NCBI GenBank assembly: GCA_951804985.1 | Contig: OX638131.1 | Location: 59,240,351-59,304,350, forward strand | Direction: 5' to 3' | DNA: 64,000 nt | Origin: Dryomyza anilis | Taxonomy: Eukaryota; Arthropoda; Insecta; Diptera; Dryomyzidae | Shown: piece by piece, positions 11,120 to 22,336 of the stretch | Layout: every line of letters begins with the position of its first letter | Numbering within the stretch: the first letter of the stretch is position 1 | The notes under the pieces: model-generated | Database searches by the model: none | What the model saw: the letters and a program-made list of their open reading frames with translations, nothing else | What the model was told of the DNA's origin: nothing | Program-made: the position numbers and the translations under genes

Positions 11120-12028
11120 ATAATTTTAAATATTCCAACCATCTTCACGTCGCACCACAAATTTTCGATTGGATTGAGGTCTGGTGATTGTGCCGGCCAT
11201 TCTAAGACCTCAACATTGTTGCCTTGAAACCATTCCTTGGCGACTTTTCTCGTGTGCTTTGGGTCATTGTCTTGCTGGAAGACCCTTTTATTACTATTGT
11301 TTTTGTATTATGTTTGTCGTAAAATTGTATGTTTTGGCGCACATGCCACGTAGGGCTGACTCGAAGGTCCCTGAAGTAAAATTCTGATAATCACAAGGTG
11401 GAAATTATAATTGGGCTCTGCTTATAAATGTTGTGGCCATAGTACTACTGGGCAAAGTGGCTACATGGAATCCACTTCTATGAATCACCTTGAACCAATT
11501 AGGATGTTTTCCGATTTTCTAAAGAAGTGAGTATATTAGCTTGGTTTCAAAAGTTAGATTTTTAGATTAAACTATTTTACCGGGTACAAAAATATCGAAT
11601 TGCTTGGTATTATAGTGAGTCAATAGCACGGTGTTAATAATGAACGTAACATGTTTTTTTTTTATTTTTTTTCCAGCTTCGTAGTTCTTCAGGAAAGAAG
11701 GTATATGCCTTCGTAACACGCGCTTGATAGCTTGGTTTGGGGCAACATATATCGATTACTATATATTTCTCGATTGGGAAGTGTTCAGAAAACAAAAGAA
11801 GTTGTGAATAGTTAGCAAGCAAGGTGTGCGTGATCACATCGCAAAATTGTTGAGAATGTATTGAGAAAATTGTTAATGAATGAATTAAAATAAAGGCAAC
11901 CATCACAGTTTAGCTGACATTGCAGGATGCCGTCCGAGATTTTCGGGTTTCGGTTGGTGCTGGTACGAATCATTGTCGGTGAACAGCCAAGAAGATTCTG
12001 CACTTCAGCATAGGTTTTACCCTCCGAA
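11120..12028 (-). pseudogene. Tc1-like transposase remnant
   Basis: On the minus strand, 12020-11910 encodes an N-terminal segment with EGKTYAEVQNLLGCSPTMIR, the helix-turn-helix pattern of Tc1-type transposases that binds the terminal repeats. About 600 bp downstream, 11290-11120 encodes the C-terminal catalytic part: QQDNDPKHT, holding the second catalytic Asp, and [11 protein letters not shown], holding the final Glu of the DDE triad. The middle, including the first Asp, is not recognisable. Frames differ and there are stops, so it is dead. A mini-me element abuts the N-terminal end, removing the left part of the gene and any terminal repeat. Confidence 0.78.
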
Positions 12029-12032
12029 ATTA

Positions 12033-12717
12033 TTTTTATACCCTACACTAAGAGTGAAAGGGTATATTCAGTTTGGTACGCCGTTTGTAACACCCAGAAG
12101 GAAGCATCTCCGGTATGGAAAAGTATATATATTCTTGATCAGCATGACCTCCTGAGTCGATTTAGCGATGTCCGTCTGTCTGTTGAAATCCCTACTACTT
12201 TTAAAATTGAAGAGCTAGATAAATGAAACTTATAACTTAGATTACTAATATACCTACGCTGTATGTGGCCAGATCGGTCCATTGTGACCTATGATCCGAC
12301 CACTTATGTTCAAATACCTCACATAAAATGTACATATAAAGATCAATTTTTATGTATACGTGCTTAGGTAAACTTTTTTGGTCAAATATATATTGACATC
12401 AATGCTCAAATACATGATAATAATGTTTTCCGGCGAAAAGACTTGTGGTTCACAAAAAAAAAATAGAAATTCGGTACACCTACCCATTTGTAAATATGGG
12501 TATCAAATGAATGGAAATTCTTCAGCGATTGAATGTTTGTAGTTATTTTCAGGATTCGTATACCCTGGTGACCTATATATCACTTTGAATGGTAACCACA
12601 CATATGTGTAGGGTATTTATAGTCTACTTAGACCGACTATAATTTTGATAATCCTAACTATCATAATTACACCTACTTTAAAATTTCCCATGTGATCTAA
12701 CCTTCCCAACTGGTTTA
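12033..12717 (+). mobile_element. mini-me / DINE-1-type element 3
   Basis: Complete element with the same ends as 325-1043, diverged from them by substitutions and short indels. The GTCY tract is reduced to GTCCGTCTGTCTG, and the TA tract is only a few units. It sits directly against the Tc1 remnant. Confidence 0.8.
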
Positions 12718-13435
12718 TTATTTTTGTATGTATTCTTTTTGCAAATGAGCGATTATATAATATTGACAATGGAATGAAGCGAATTAGGCAACTCTTTAGA
12801 TTCATTTAAGCTTGATGCTGATTGGTTTAAATAAAATTTGGTGATTTAAGTTGTAATTAAAGATATTAGTAATAATGTTGGTAATTTTTGCAGGGATGTA
12901 TGTAGATGATTAATTGATAAACGTAGCAGGCGAAAAATTTTCATTTTGTTCAGCAGCACATATATTTCTGCTATAGAAATCTAAAAATCTTAATGTTATA
13001 CATTCTTATATACTTCAATTATTACATACAAGTGGCTCATAAAACATATACATATTATTAAAATAAGATAAATTGGTGTAAGGATTGACGGATCTTAAAA
13101 ATAATTACCGATTTGGAATCGTGAGGAAATTATCTTTCATTTGAGTACCCATATGTACTTTTAAGTGGGTGCACCAGTTTTTGATTTTTCAGGGTCACCA
13201 CGGGTCCGAGCGGCGCTTATTTTTAATTTTGTTATTTTTTCTTTGCAAAAATAAAGCGCGTAACAATTTTTTTTTTTAAATTTCACTTCGGCCGGTAAAG
13301 TGAACTTTAGCCCAAATTTGTAAATAACTTGATATTTAGAGCTGTGACATTTCAGAGCTGTGACATTAGGGTCAAAAAATAAGCTATGCATTCTTTTTAA
13401 ATTTGAACAACGTACCTGTCTGGACATTGAAAACT
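12718..13435. other. AT-rich stretch without recognised genes
   Basis: No coding signal. Around 13169 it holds GTGCACCAGTTTTTGATTTT, related to the block near 9907. Confidence 0.45.
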
Positions 13436-13436
13436 T

Positions 13437-13620
13437 ACACAGAAAAAAGTTCATACTATTAATGAATTTTTTCATCAATGTTCTGAATTTGTCATTTGAC
13501 TCAACCAATCACCAAATTCATCCCATTAATGAATCGTTCATAAAACCGTTATGAAAAAGTTAATAATATTGATGAACGCATTCATAATATTTATGAAAAA
13601 GTTCATGGTATTGATGAAAT
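13437..13620. mobile_element. left piece of a TTCAT/ATGAA-rich element
   Basis: Starts CACAGAAAAAAGTTCATA and is full of TTCATNATATTGATGAA-like inverted motifs. DNA of the same character, ending in reverse orientation (TATGAAC followed by TGTATGTGT), lies at about 47966-48160, on the far side of the nested block. I infer that one element was split by the insertion of ELEMENT M. Confidence 0.4.
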
Positions 13621-13982
13621 TTTAAACTATTTACAAAACAAAAATAAATCAATTTTTTTAATTTCTTTTATTATTTTTTATATTACTTTTTATTTTATTA
13701 TTTTAATGTATTTATTTTGTTTACTACTTATTTTATTATTTATCTACTTTTGCTACTGTTTGTTGTTGACCGTTAGTAAACAAAAAAGGAAACGTTTTGG
13801 TATATAAGTACCAAATGACATCAAAATAAAAAACCAAGAACTATATCTGTACTATCGATCACTATAATCACTACTTGTCATGACGCATACACAAGTACTT
13901 AAATACCTACCTACTTTGTGGTGTATTTTATATGCTCCTTTTTGTGGACTGGTTTTTTATTATTCAGTCACGCTTATACCAG
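13621..13982. other. flank of ELEMENT M, low complexity
   Basis: AT-rich DNA ending in CCAG (13979-13982). The same four bases follow the other end of ELEMENT M at 47917-47920, so CCAG is the likely 4-bp target duplication. Confidence 0.5.
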
Positions 13983-14321
13983 TAATGTTGTAATGTTGTA
14001 ATATTGTAATGTTGTAATGTTGGATATTTGGGTGGACGTTTAAAAAAGAAATTAATTCCTGCCTATTAATTTTGCCGGCACTTAATAACGCCACTGGACT
14101 AATGTTTATTTTAACTGCCGGCTCTCAACTGCCGGCCAAGGCAAGTTAGTGTGCCTATAATTGGCTTAATTAAAAGATGATGCCGATTGTTTGGCTGTTC
14201 AATAATGATTAATTTCATTTACATAGAAACCATGCTATTTATACTCTTAATCCTAGTTTGACATTCATTCGACGTAACTCTTTTGACAATTAAAAACATA
14301 GAATAGTGATGTAAATAGGCG
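13983..14321 (-). repeat. ELEMENT M 3' LTR (plus-strand left end)
   Basis: Matches the LTR copies at 30473-30820, 38933-39280 and 47569-47916. Its outer edge has expanded into five TAATGTTG-like repeats (13983-14022). The inner end stops at about GTAAATAGGCG, lacking the final ~28 bp (GGTACCTTACA end) seen in the other copies, so the U3 start and polypurine tract are deleted. Confidence 0.8.
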
Positions 14322-14639
14322 AAAAAAATTAATATACTTCAATCAAAAATAATAATTTTTAGACTTAGAACTAACAATGGTTGTTGAGCTTAAAACTAAC
14401 AATATTTATATACATATATATATTTTTTTATTAACAATATTTTTTTTGTTATAATCCATTTCTTTAAAATGTTGTTATGGTATTATTTTAATTTACCTTG
14501 AACTTCTAAACATGAGTTTTCACACTCGTTTTAAATTAATTTAAATGGTCCACGATATGGTGGTTGATTTTTCTTTCTGTTAATGTCATTTACTAGTGCT
14601 AATTCGCCTACCTCTAATATGGATTTGTAATATTATTTT

Positions 14640-15450
14640 CCTGTATTCGTTTCTTCTTCACCATTTCAATCTATGTTTTATTTCTCGTACATAATTATCT
14701 ATGTTGTACGCTATTACCTCTTTATTAATTTTATCGTTTGGAAAATATGGTAGTTTTCCAAAAACTAGCTCATAATGCAAATAATTTGTATCTACATGCG
14801 GAGTATTATTGTAGGCGAAAGAGTAATATGGAATAAAATAGTCCAATTCATCATCTTTACAAAAATATAATAATAATTCATTAAGTACCCTATAATTTCT
14901 TTCTATCGAGCCCAAATAGGTTACATATTTCAGACATAAATTGATTGGTAAACTCTGTACCTCTATCAGATTTTAAAATTTTTAAATTGCCATATATTAA
15001 TATAAACTATTCGACTGAAGTTTTAGCTACAGTTTTTGCATCTTTGGTCTCCATTGGACATGCTACTACATCATTTGGTTAATCGCATTGTATCGTAAGT
15101 ATAACTATAATAATCGACAAGCGTAAAAGACCTACGGTATCTATCGATACTACTTTAGAACTTGTTCCTGACGTGTCTGTTAAAGTGAATTTCTATTTTG
15201 TCTGTTTCGGTTGTTTATTTATCTTACATTGTTCTCAATTAAGTATATATTTTTATCGTTTTGCTCATATCTTTTCATATATATCTGTGTTTTAATTTTA
15301 AAATTGTTTTTCTAAAACCTAAATGACCTCAATGTGTAGAATTGTGATACTCTTTAATTAATCTTTCCTGTGTTTCTTTGCATAAAATTCTTCATGGTTC
15401 CCCATACAGTAATATCTTTAACTTGTTTCTCCTTTGTTGCAGCTTGTTAA
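14640..15450 (-). pseudogene. ELEMENT M integrase remnant (412/mdg1-like)
   Basis: Integrase joins element cDNA to host DNA. On the minus strand I read VVSIDTVGLL (catalytic-core Asp), then SDRGTEFTNQF with the second core Asp region. The C-terminal core reads ERNYRVLNELLLYFC and SFAYNNTPH (14658-14915), a pattern typical of Ty3/gypsy integrases just before the GPY/F region. Stops and frameshifts separate these pieces. It lies between the 3' LTR on the left and the RNase H remnant on the right, as expected for a minus-strand Ty3/gypsy element. Confidence 0.72.
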
Positions 15451-15639
15451 ATATTGTTTTAAATTTTTCTATGGACATAGATTCAAATATTATATCTTCT
15501 TTGTACCAAAAATGCAAAACTTAAAAATACGCGAATTAGTATTTTTAACTTTTTCATTTTTGATGACATGTTCTCCAAAGTCAGTTGTGTGCTCAGTGGA
15601 TTTTCGGTATATCTTGCTATTACTTCATAATTACTAACT

Positions 15640-16290
15640 TCAATTCTACATCTTCCAGAACCGTGTGACAAAAACCTTAGTTTTCTCTGGATGTACAATC
15701 CCATATGAAAAGTTGATCAAGCTTTTGCTCGGATGTGCACTCCTTAATTTTGTTGTTGTCATTCCTGTCTTATGCATATTTCTAGTTACTGCTAAAATTA
15801 CATCATTTCTAGTTTTATTTCCGGTTGGTATCATTGCATTTAATGATTCGCTATTAAGTACTATCCTTGACAATGCATCAGCATTGGTGTTCATCTTTCC
15901 CTTATATATAATCTCAAAATCGTAATCACATAAATCCTATATCATTCTAGTTATTTTTGACGACGGACTTCTATGCGAGAAAAGTGATACTAATGGTCTA
16001 TGGTCAGTGATTACTGAAAATTTTCTAACACAGAGGTATGGTCTAAAGAAATTTATACCCCAGTGGATAGCTAAAAGTTCCTTCCTTATTATAGGTTTAT
16101 TCAAGTCAAGATTCGATAGGGACTTACATGCGTATGAAATTTGTAAATCGTAGCCAACGTCACCTTGTGACAATACTGCTCCTAATGCATAATTGGACGC
16201 ATCTGTGGTTAACACAAATGGTTTGGTTAAATCTGGATATTGTAAAATTGGTGGATTGATAAGTTGTAATTTCAATGTATTGAAAAGATC
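15640..16290 (-). pseudogene. ELEMENT M RNase H remnant
   Basis: RNase H removes the RNA strand during reverse transcription. The frame at 15937-16275 reads PFVLTTDASNYALGAVLSQG (first catalytic Asp), then RKELLAIHWGINFFRPYL (catalytic Glu) and VITDHRPLVSLFS (Asp/His), in correct order. The LAIHW-FRPYL wording is characteristic of the 412/mdg1 group. After a frameshift, 15646-15894 gives NTNADALSRI, the conserved tether end just before integrase. Stops are present. Confidence 0.78.
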
Positions 16291-16985
16291 GTTTAAATTG
16301 TTTGCTATATCTGCAATAGGTTTGTAATAAAACGTCTGTAATAATTACAAAAATCTTCATACTTCATCTGCATTTTCAGGGATTGGATAATTTTTTATTA
16401 CTTTGTTCTTAGCTGGATCAGTTTTGATTCCATTATTAGTTATAAGATGACCGTGATATACGACCTCAGTCTTTAAGAAACTGTATTTATTTGCATTTAG
16501 TTTTAAATTAAATTTTAAACCTATGAAATACTTTTGTTAAATTATCATTGTGATGCTTCAAACTACATCCAAAGACAATGATATCATCGACGTATAAAAA
16601 AGCTTCTGCATCTAGACCATTTAATGCGATCGTTACCATTCTTTAAAAACTATTAGAAGATATTTTCAAACCAAAAGGTAATCTTTTAAATTGAAAATAC
16701 CATTTCCAGTTGAAAAAGATGTCAGAGGTCGCGATTCCTCATCTAAATTTATCTGGTGGAATGAACTAGTCATATCCAATGTTGAAAAGTATTTTGCTCT
16801 TTGTAACTTGTCGAGCACATCTTCTATTCTTGTTAAACGAAATTTATCGTTTGACTTTCGAAAATCTACGACTAAACGCCATTTCTTTTCATCCGAAGTT
16901 GATTTCTTGGGTGCTACGAGCAATGGTGAGTTGTACGGACTAATCGAATGCTCAAGAATTTCGCCGACTTATAATTGATTGACTT
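16291..16985 (-). pseudogene. ELEMENT M reverse transcriptase remnant
   Basis: RT copies element RNA into DNA. The frame at 16666-16923 reads KKWRLVVDFRKSN and RAKYFSTLDMTSSFHQI, RT motifs with the first catalytic Asp (TLDM). Further left (16560-16630) the strand still encodes a YVDD-like box in another frame. Several frameshifts and stops. The expected GYHQ has decayed to SFHQ. Confidence 0.78.
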
Positions 16986-17163
16986 GCTAATTTATCTCTT
17001 TCATTTGCGTTTGCGGTAGTCTATAATTATTTTTTTTATATAAAGGTGTTTTATATAAATCTGTTGTTTGTATTTGCTGTATGTAAAAATTGTTTGCGCT
17101 TAGTTATTCTCCAGAAAAATGGAAAATATCTATTTGCTGAATGTAAAAATTTTTTTCGCTTAG

Positions 17164-17660
17164 TTATTCTCCAGGAAAATGGAAAATATCTTGATATTCA
17201 TTAAAAATATCAATTAATGATTTTTTTGCAACTGGACCGCTACTACCTATGTCTAAATTCTCCAATAGAATATGTAGCCTATTCTCATTTTTTGTATTTA
17301 TTTTATTGTAACAATAAATATTATAATTTTTTAATGGCTGTATTTTAAAATCGAGACTTTTTAAAATTAGATCACTATAGTGGTATTTAATACTTTTGAT
17401 GGTATTAAACTGTTTTCTAAAACTGTTTTCTAAATATAAAAAATATGTTGAATATTCTCTGTCATAATTGACAAATTCATATTTGCTGTACCGAAACATT
17501 CTATAGCTTCTCTCGACATTCCAGTTAATTTGGACACTTCTTCTGTATAAATATTTGATAATTTTTTATTTTGCACACAGAGACATCCGCTCTTGTGTCT
17601 ATTAAAAATTTCAACTCTTCATTATTGGTTTGCATTTCAATATTTTATAATTGTTTAAAT
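17164..17660 (-). pseudogene. ELEMENT M protease and protease-RT linker remnant
   Basis: The frame at 17164-17499 is a linker-like segment ending in NEYQDIFHFPGE, the sequence that commonly precedes RT in Ty3/gypsy pol. Just upstream (minus sense, 17585-17605) comes FLIDTRADVS, the aspartic protease active site, in which the conserved Gly of DTGA is Arg. That substitution should abolish activity. A stop separates the two parts. Confidence 0.65.
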
Positions 17661-17681
17661 TCTCCGATATTTTAAATATTC

Positions 17682-18235
17682 TTAATTTTGGCGGGGGCCT
17701 CTCTCGGCAATTTCTTCTGCTACCCGGCCTTCGAAATTTCCCTGTTCGTTAGTATGAAAATATGTCTTATTAGTATTGTTTTTACCTCGGTTAAAATTGT
17801 TGTTGTTGTTTTGATTCGCATTAGTGCGTTCCCTATTAGGATTATCATTAAATCCGTCGTTTCTGTATGAATTATTGTTGTTATGATTGTTGTTGTTTCT
17901 ATAATTATTATTTCTGGAGTTGCTATTGTTATTATATTTGTTATTCTGATGCCGGAAATTATTATTATTCATTTGCCTACTATGATTAAATGAACCTTTA
18001 CCTCCTCTGAAATTTACATTATTAAATCTATCATCTATGTTTCGCATTTGAAAAATATTTCTATTACTACAAACCTAAACTTCTTTCAGCTGTCATGCAT
18101 CTTTCGACCGCTTCTGTAAAAATGTTCGGTACGTTTGCAAGCTAAAGTTGTTGGAATTCAATATTTACTACTTTCATAAAAACGTTTAAAGCCGTGCTAT
18201 CACTAACTTTATACACTGCATCTCTTACTTTTTGT
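17682..18235 (-). pseudogene. ELEMENT M gag, C-terminal half
   Basis: Gag forms the virus-like particle and binds RNA. 17682-18047 encodes an Asn/Arg-rich tail (many NNN runs and RNNN repeats) with no clear CCHC knuckle. Upstream, 18060-18235 gives KVRDAVYKVSDSTALNVF and ERCMTAERS after a frameshift. The reading runs directly into the RTE insertion site. The missing N-terminal half is found beyond the LINE at 28910-29365. Confidence 0.72.
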
Positions 18236-18245
18236 GTAGGACTCG
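18236..18245. repeat. RTE target site duplication, left copy
   Basis: GTAGGACTCG, repeated at 28900-28909 on the other side of the LINE. It lies within ELEMENT M gag. Confidence 0.9.
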
Positions 18246-18462
18246 GGAGGCTATGGGGGCGATTATCACAAGGCAACGTGTCTGAGCGCTTCAACATGTC
18301 GAAGCCAGAACAATCCTTGTCGGTGTCGTCTCAAGTCAACTCACTGGTCACCATTTGACAAATTGTCAAATGGCGACGCTTCCACTTCGGTGGAAGTCCT
18401 CCGCGCGGAAGCCCCTGGAAACGACGCTCTTCACCACCCGGTGTAGAAGTCGGCTAAAGTGA

Positions 18463-19505
18463 GTGGCGAACATCTCCCTCAGAGAGAGGGTTCGTGCGTT
18501 GGGTTTGGGTCCCACCACTGAAAAACCTATGCGCCCAATGAAAACACAAAAGAAGCCCCGGGTAACGACCGATTACAACGATGACGACCCACGCAAACGT
18601 TTTAAGGACCATGATTTACGGATATGCACCTGGAATGTCCGGACCCTTTATAGGGAAGGTGCCTCTATCCAGCTGAAAGATGTCCTCGAAAAATATAAGG
18701 CTGACATCACCGCTATCCAGAAAATGCGATGGATGGGACAGGGCTGCTCGAAACAAGCGTCCTGTGATATCTACTACAGCTGCCATGCGGAGAGACATGA
18801 ATTTGGATGTGGATTTGTGGTCGGCAAGAGACTTCGCCACCTTGTCTCTAGGTTCACGCCCGTGGACGAAAGACTGGGAACAATTCGCATCAAGGCAAAA
18901 TATTTCAACATTAGCCTAATTTGTGCATACGCTCTGACGAACGAGAAAGATGATGAGACAAAAGAGCGCTTCTACGAGCGCCTAGACAGCGCATACGAGC
19001 GCTGCCCCGCCACGATATCAAAATCGTGCTAGGCGATTTTAACGCCAAGGTGGGCAGAGAAGCCATCTATTACCCAACAATCGGAAAATTTAGCCTCCAC
19101 GCCAACACTTCCGATAACGGAACGAGGCTAATCGACTTCGACGCAGCACGAAACATGGTAGTAAGTAGCACTAGATTCGAACATTTCGGTATCCACAAGG
19201 CCACATGGTTGTCGCCCGATCAAAAAACGCGAAACCAAATTGATCACGTTGTGATTAACGGAAGGCACGCTTCGAGCGTGATGGACGTAAGCACTATCCG
19301 AGGTGCCAATATGGACTCGGATCATTTCCTTGTAGCAGCCAAGGTCCGCACGCGCTTAAGCGCTGCGAAGAACGTACGGAACCAAACGCAGAGAAAGCTA
19401 GACGTCGAAAAGCTGCAATCACAACTGACAACGCAAGCCTCGACTCTCACACCTACGCGCAGTGGAACCATGTATCCTCTATGCGTACGGCTGCCGAAGA
19501 GGTGC
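18463..19505 (+). pseudogene. RTE apurinic-like endonuclease
   Basis: Nicks target DNA to prime reverse transcription. The first frame (18463-19032) reads LRICTWNVRTLYREGA at about residues 51-66, the Asn-containing first motif of exonuclease-endonuclease-phosphatase domains, then DITAIQKMRWMG, where the catalytic Glu expected at the IQE position is replaced by Lys. A one-base frameshift near 19020 moves reading to 19026-19523: LGDFNAKVGRE (catalytic Asp/Asn), RNQIDHVVI and MDSDHFLV (catalytic Asp-His). All motif blocks are present in order, but the frameshift and the Glu-to-Lys change make it inactive. The frame then runs into the ELEMENT E LTR. Confidence 0.85.
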
Positions 19506-20245
19506 TTTTTTTTATGTATTTAAGAAAGACTGCACATAACCAGTATGCACATAAAGTTCAAATCTAAAAGCACAATAACAGATGCATGTTAACTTAACAT
19601 AACGTCTACGACGTAACTGGAAAGTGCATAATGTTTATGAGTGCATACTTTCAGGATATAAAATTAAGTCCGCTTGAAAGCAACGAAAAATGCACTGGTT
19701 GCAATTTGATCCGAGGCACACGCTAGCAAGTGTGCCGTCTGTTTAAAAGCAACAACAAAAGCATTGGTTGTAATTTAAGTCAAGACTAACGCCAGCATGG
19801 GAACCAATTAAGAATTTAGCACATTGGAATTTTCTCAATTAATGATTTCACAATATTAGTAAATATATGATGTGGGGTTCATGAGGTTTTTAGTAGTACG
19901 TAGATTTAAGAATATGCTTGCTTGCATTTATGAGTTGTGTTTTAAGAAATAAGTATAAGCAAGGGGTTCGTGAGTCGCACGATACCGAGGTGATGAGTAG
20001 AGGTTAAGTTTAGATTTTAAGCATTATGATTTTAGCTGCCTAGAGTGCAGACGTGTTTTCAGTTTAAACTGAAGCTTGTAAAAATACTTAAAAATAATTA
20101 ATAAAAGTATAAAGCAAGTCTAAAATATCCTTGCGTTTTTATTTAATAATAAATGTTAGGAAAGAATTGTGGACTTCGAGGGAAAATTGTCACTGACGGT
20201 TTCATCAATAAAGGCAAGTACAAAAGACTCCTGGAGCCCGCAACA
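19506..20245 (+). repeat. ELEMENT E 5' LTR (5'-truncated)
   Basis: Aligns with the 3' LTR at 26239-26998 from the T-run at 19506 to GCAACA, but lacks the first ~18 bp (TGTTGTGAATCAGAAACG). I count about ten differences from the 3' LTR over some 740 bp. Near its end it has AATAAA-type signals (20150-20155) and TAATAAAAG. No target duplication with the right flank remains. Confidence 0.85.
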
Positions 20246-20248
20246 TTT

Positions 20249-20260
20249 TGGCGCAGCCGG
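20249..20260 (+). promoter_or_regulatory. ELEMENT E primer-binding site
   Basis: TGGCGCAGCCGG, three bases after the LTR end. It resembles the tRNA-Ser-type primer site known from 17.6/297 relatives; a tRNA primes minus-strand DNA synthesis here. Confidence 0.75.
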
Positions 20261-20468
20261 TTTTTCAAGAATCTACAAAAAGGACTGATGGACGAATTTG
20301 AAGGAGCATTAACAAAAAAATAAATGAAGAAACACAGAAGTGGAAAGGAAGGTATAATTAAAAATTGAATAAATTTTAATGAGTTTGAGTGAAAGCAGTA
20401 AAATTAAATTATAGAAAGAATGAAATTAAACAAATTAATAAATTTTAATTGAAAATTTTAATGATTAT

Positions 20469-22136
20469 ATGGCGAACTTTGAGGAATTGGAAGTAGCATA
20501 TAGAAATATATTAGGACAACTTGGCAGATTTACTGAGAAATTGTGGAATCAAATTAGTATGGAAGTTAACAATAAAGAAACTTTAGAATTAATAAAAAAT
20601 AAAGTCAGTTCCACACGGGTATACTCAGAAGTCGAAAGAGTTGACGTAGTTTTTGAACAATTAGTATACTTCTTGGAACATAAAAGTGCTCATAAAATAA
20701 AAGAATTAGAAGATTGGAAAGGGGAATTTACTGCATTAAATAAAAAATTAAACGATATTGTAGAAGAACGGCAGGAGTTGTTAGATCAGGCTAGTGGAAT
20801 AGAGGAAGAAAACGAAAAATTAAGAACTTTGCTGAAAAATAAAGATATTTCGGACGAATCAATTGAACGAGCACAGAGCCAACAGCCCAGACTAGAATTC
20901 GAAACATTAGAAGAAGCCAATAATAAAGTAAGGGAATAATTATATCATAAGGAGGCATTACAGATTGAAGGAAAGTTTGATAAAATAACAGCACCGGAGA
21001 CAACATTATAAATGTCGTTAGATACTGTAGCGAAATACGTAGGAAGTGTGGTTCCACCGTCCGTTAAAACTGAACTTTATAGATTCATGGACGGTTGTGC
21101 GTTAGCAAGTCTGAAAATTACAGAAGAAAATAAAGAAGAATTCATTAGCTGTGTCAAACTGCATCTTCTTGGTGACGCGTATGATCTAGTCCGCACAAGA
21201 AAGTTCAATGATTTAGAGGAGTTATTTGACGTTCTAAGAAATACATATTTAAAAATGACTACTTTAGATTCGGTTCAGGATAGTATAAGAAAAGCATATC
21301 AGATGGATGGTGAGAGTCTGAGTACATTTGCAAGAAGATTAGAAAGATTATGGGCAAACGCTAATGAAATAGCAGATTCAAGGTACAAAAAAAAAAATCT
21401 ACCTACAGACGTTTTTAATACGGAACTAGTAAACTCAGTTCTGACAGCATTCAGGGTAGGTGTAAATGATCCGACAATAAAGGTTCTATTATTAAGTAGC
21501 AAAGCAGAAAACTTGAATGATTTATTAGATGAAGCATTAAAGGCCCAGATAACAATTCAAGGGGGTCCGAGATTCCCCGAGGAAGTGTACAGATTCGAAA
21601 AACGATCTGTAACCAGTCCAACGAATAGTATTCAAAACAATCATTCTCAAACTACCCCACTAAATCACAAAATATCAACACAAAATAAAACAGAAGGATC
21701 AAAAATACGACCAACATGCTCTTTTTGCCCGAAAAAAGGACATACACGAGACGAATGTATTACGCGGAAAAACACACCGTTTTGTATAGAGTGTGAAAAA
21801 TATGGGCACGAATCTAGTTGGAGGTGTGCTTCCATTAGGTTAGAAGCTCAAAATAAGGAACGGTTTGGACGTACACAAAACCATACAGTCGTTAATAGGG
21901 AATTTTTAAACAACAATTTGCAAGCAGGACATAACATTACGTACCGTACCAATAATAATAATAATAGAAATAATAACAATAGAAATGGGAATACCCCTAG
22001 AAATAATTTAAAATGTGATTGGTGTCGTAGACTTGGTCATGTAGAAACTGATTGCTACGCCAAGAGGGATTATCTGGCGAGGGAAAATAATGATCAAAAC
22101 AAGGGAAACTACCAGGGGCCCAGCCAAGGCCAGTAA
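20469..22136 (+). pseudogene. ELEMENT E gag, two in-frame stops
   Basis: One reading frame from ATG 20469 to 22136, broken only by TAA at 20937 and TAA at 21009. The N-terminal part (20469-20939) is acidic and predicted coiled coil. The capsid-like part follows 21012 (LHLLGDAYDLVRTRKF, SLSTFARRLERLWANANE). The C-terminus carries three zinc-knuckle-like motifs: CSFCPKKGHTRDEC, CIECEKYGHESSWRC and CDWCRRLGHVETDC, RNA-binding motifs of nucleocapsid, with an Asn-rich linker between the second and third. Alternatively the two open parts could be translated separately, but the unbroken phase argues for one damaged gene. Confidence 0.82.
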
Positions 22137-22336
22137 GCTGGGGACCCATTAAAAATAGCAAAATTAGGTCAAAAAGGGTAGAAATAGTAAATCATAAGGC
22201 TGAGGGGTCTGTGATCACATTAACTACCCAAACCTCTAAAAATAAGAGAAAACCGGTGGAGGAAAATATTGCAAATCAGACGTCTGAAGTGACCGTTGAT
22301 ACACATTTTGATCCACCGTAGTTTGATTGTGAGGGA

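Noticed and set aside
18246..18460. HDV-like self-cleaving ribozyme at the RTE 5' end
   Set aside because: Looked for the nested pseudoknot helices expected at the first base; no convincing P1/P3 pairing at short range. A structure search would be needed to reopen it.
19128..19325. Minus-strand open frames opposite RTE and gypsy pol
   Set aside because: Shadows of the plus-strand coding sequence.
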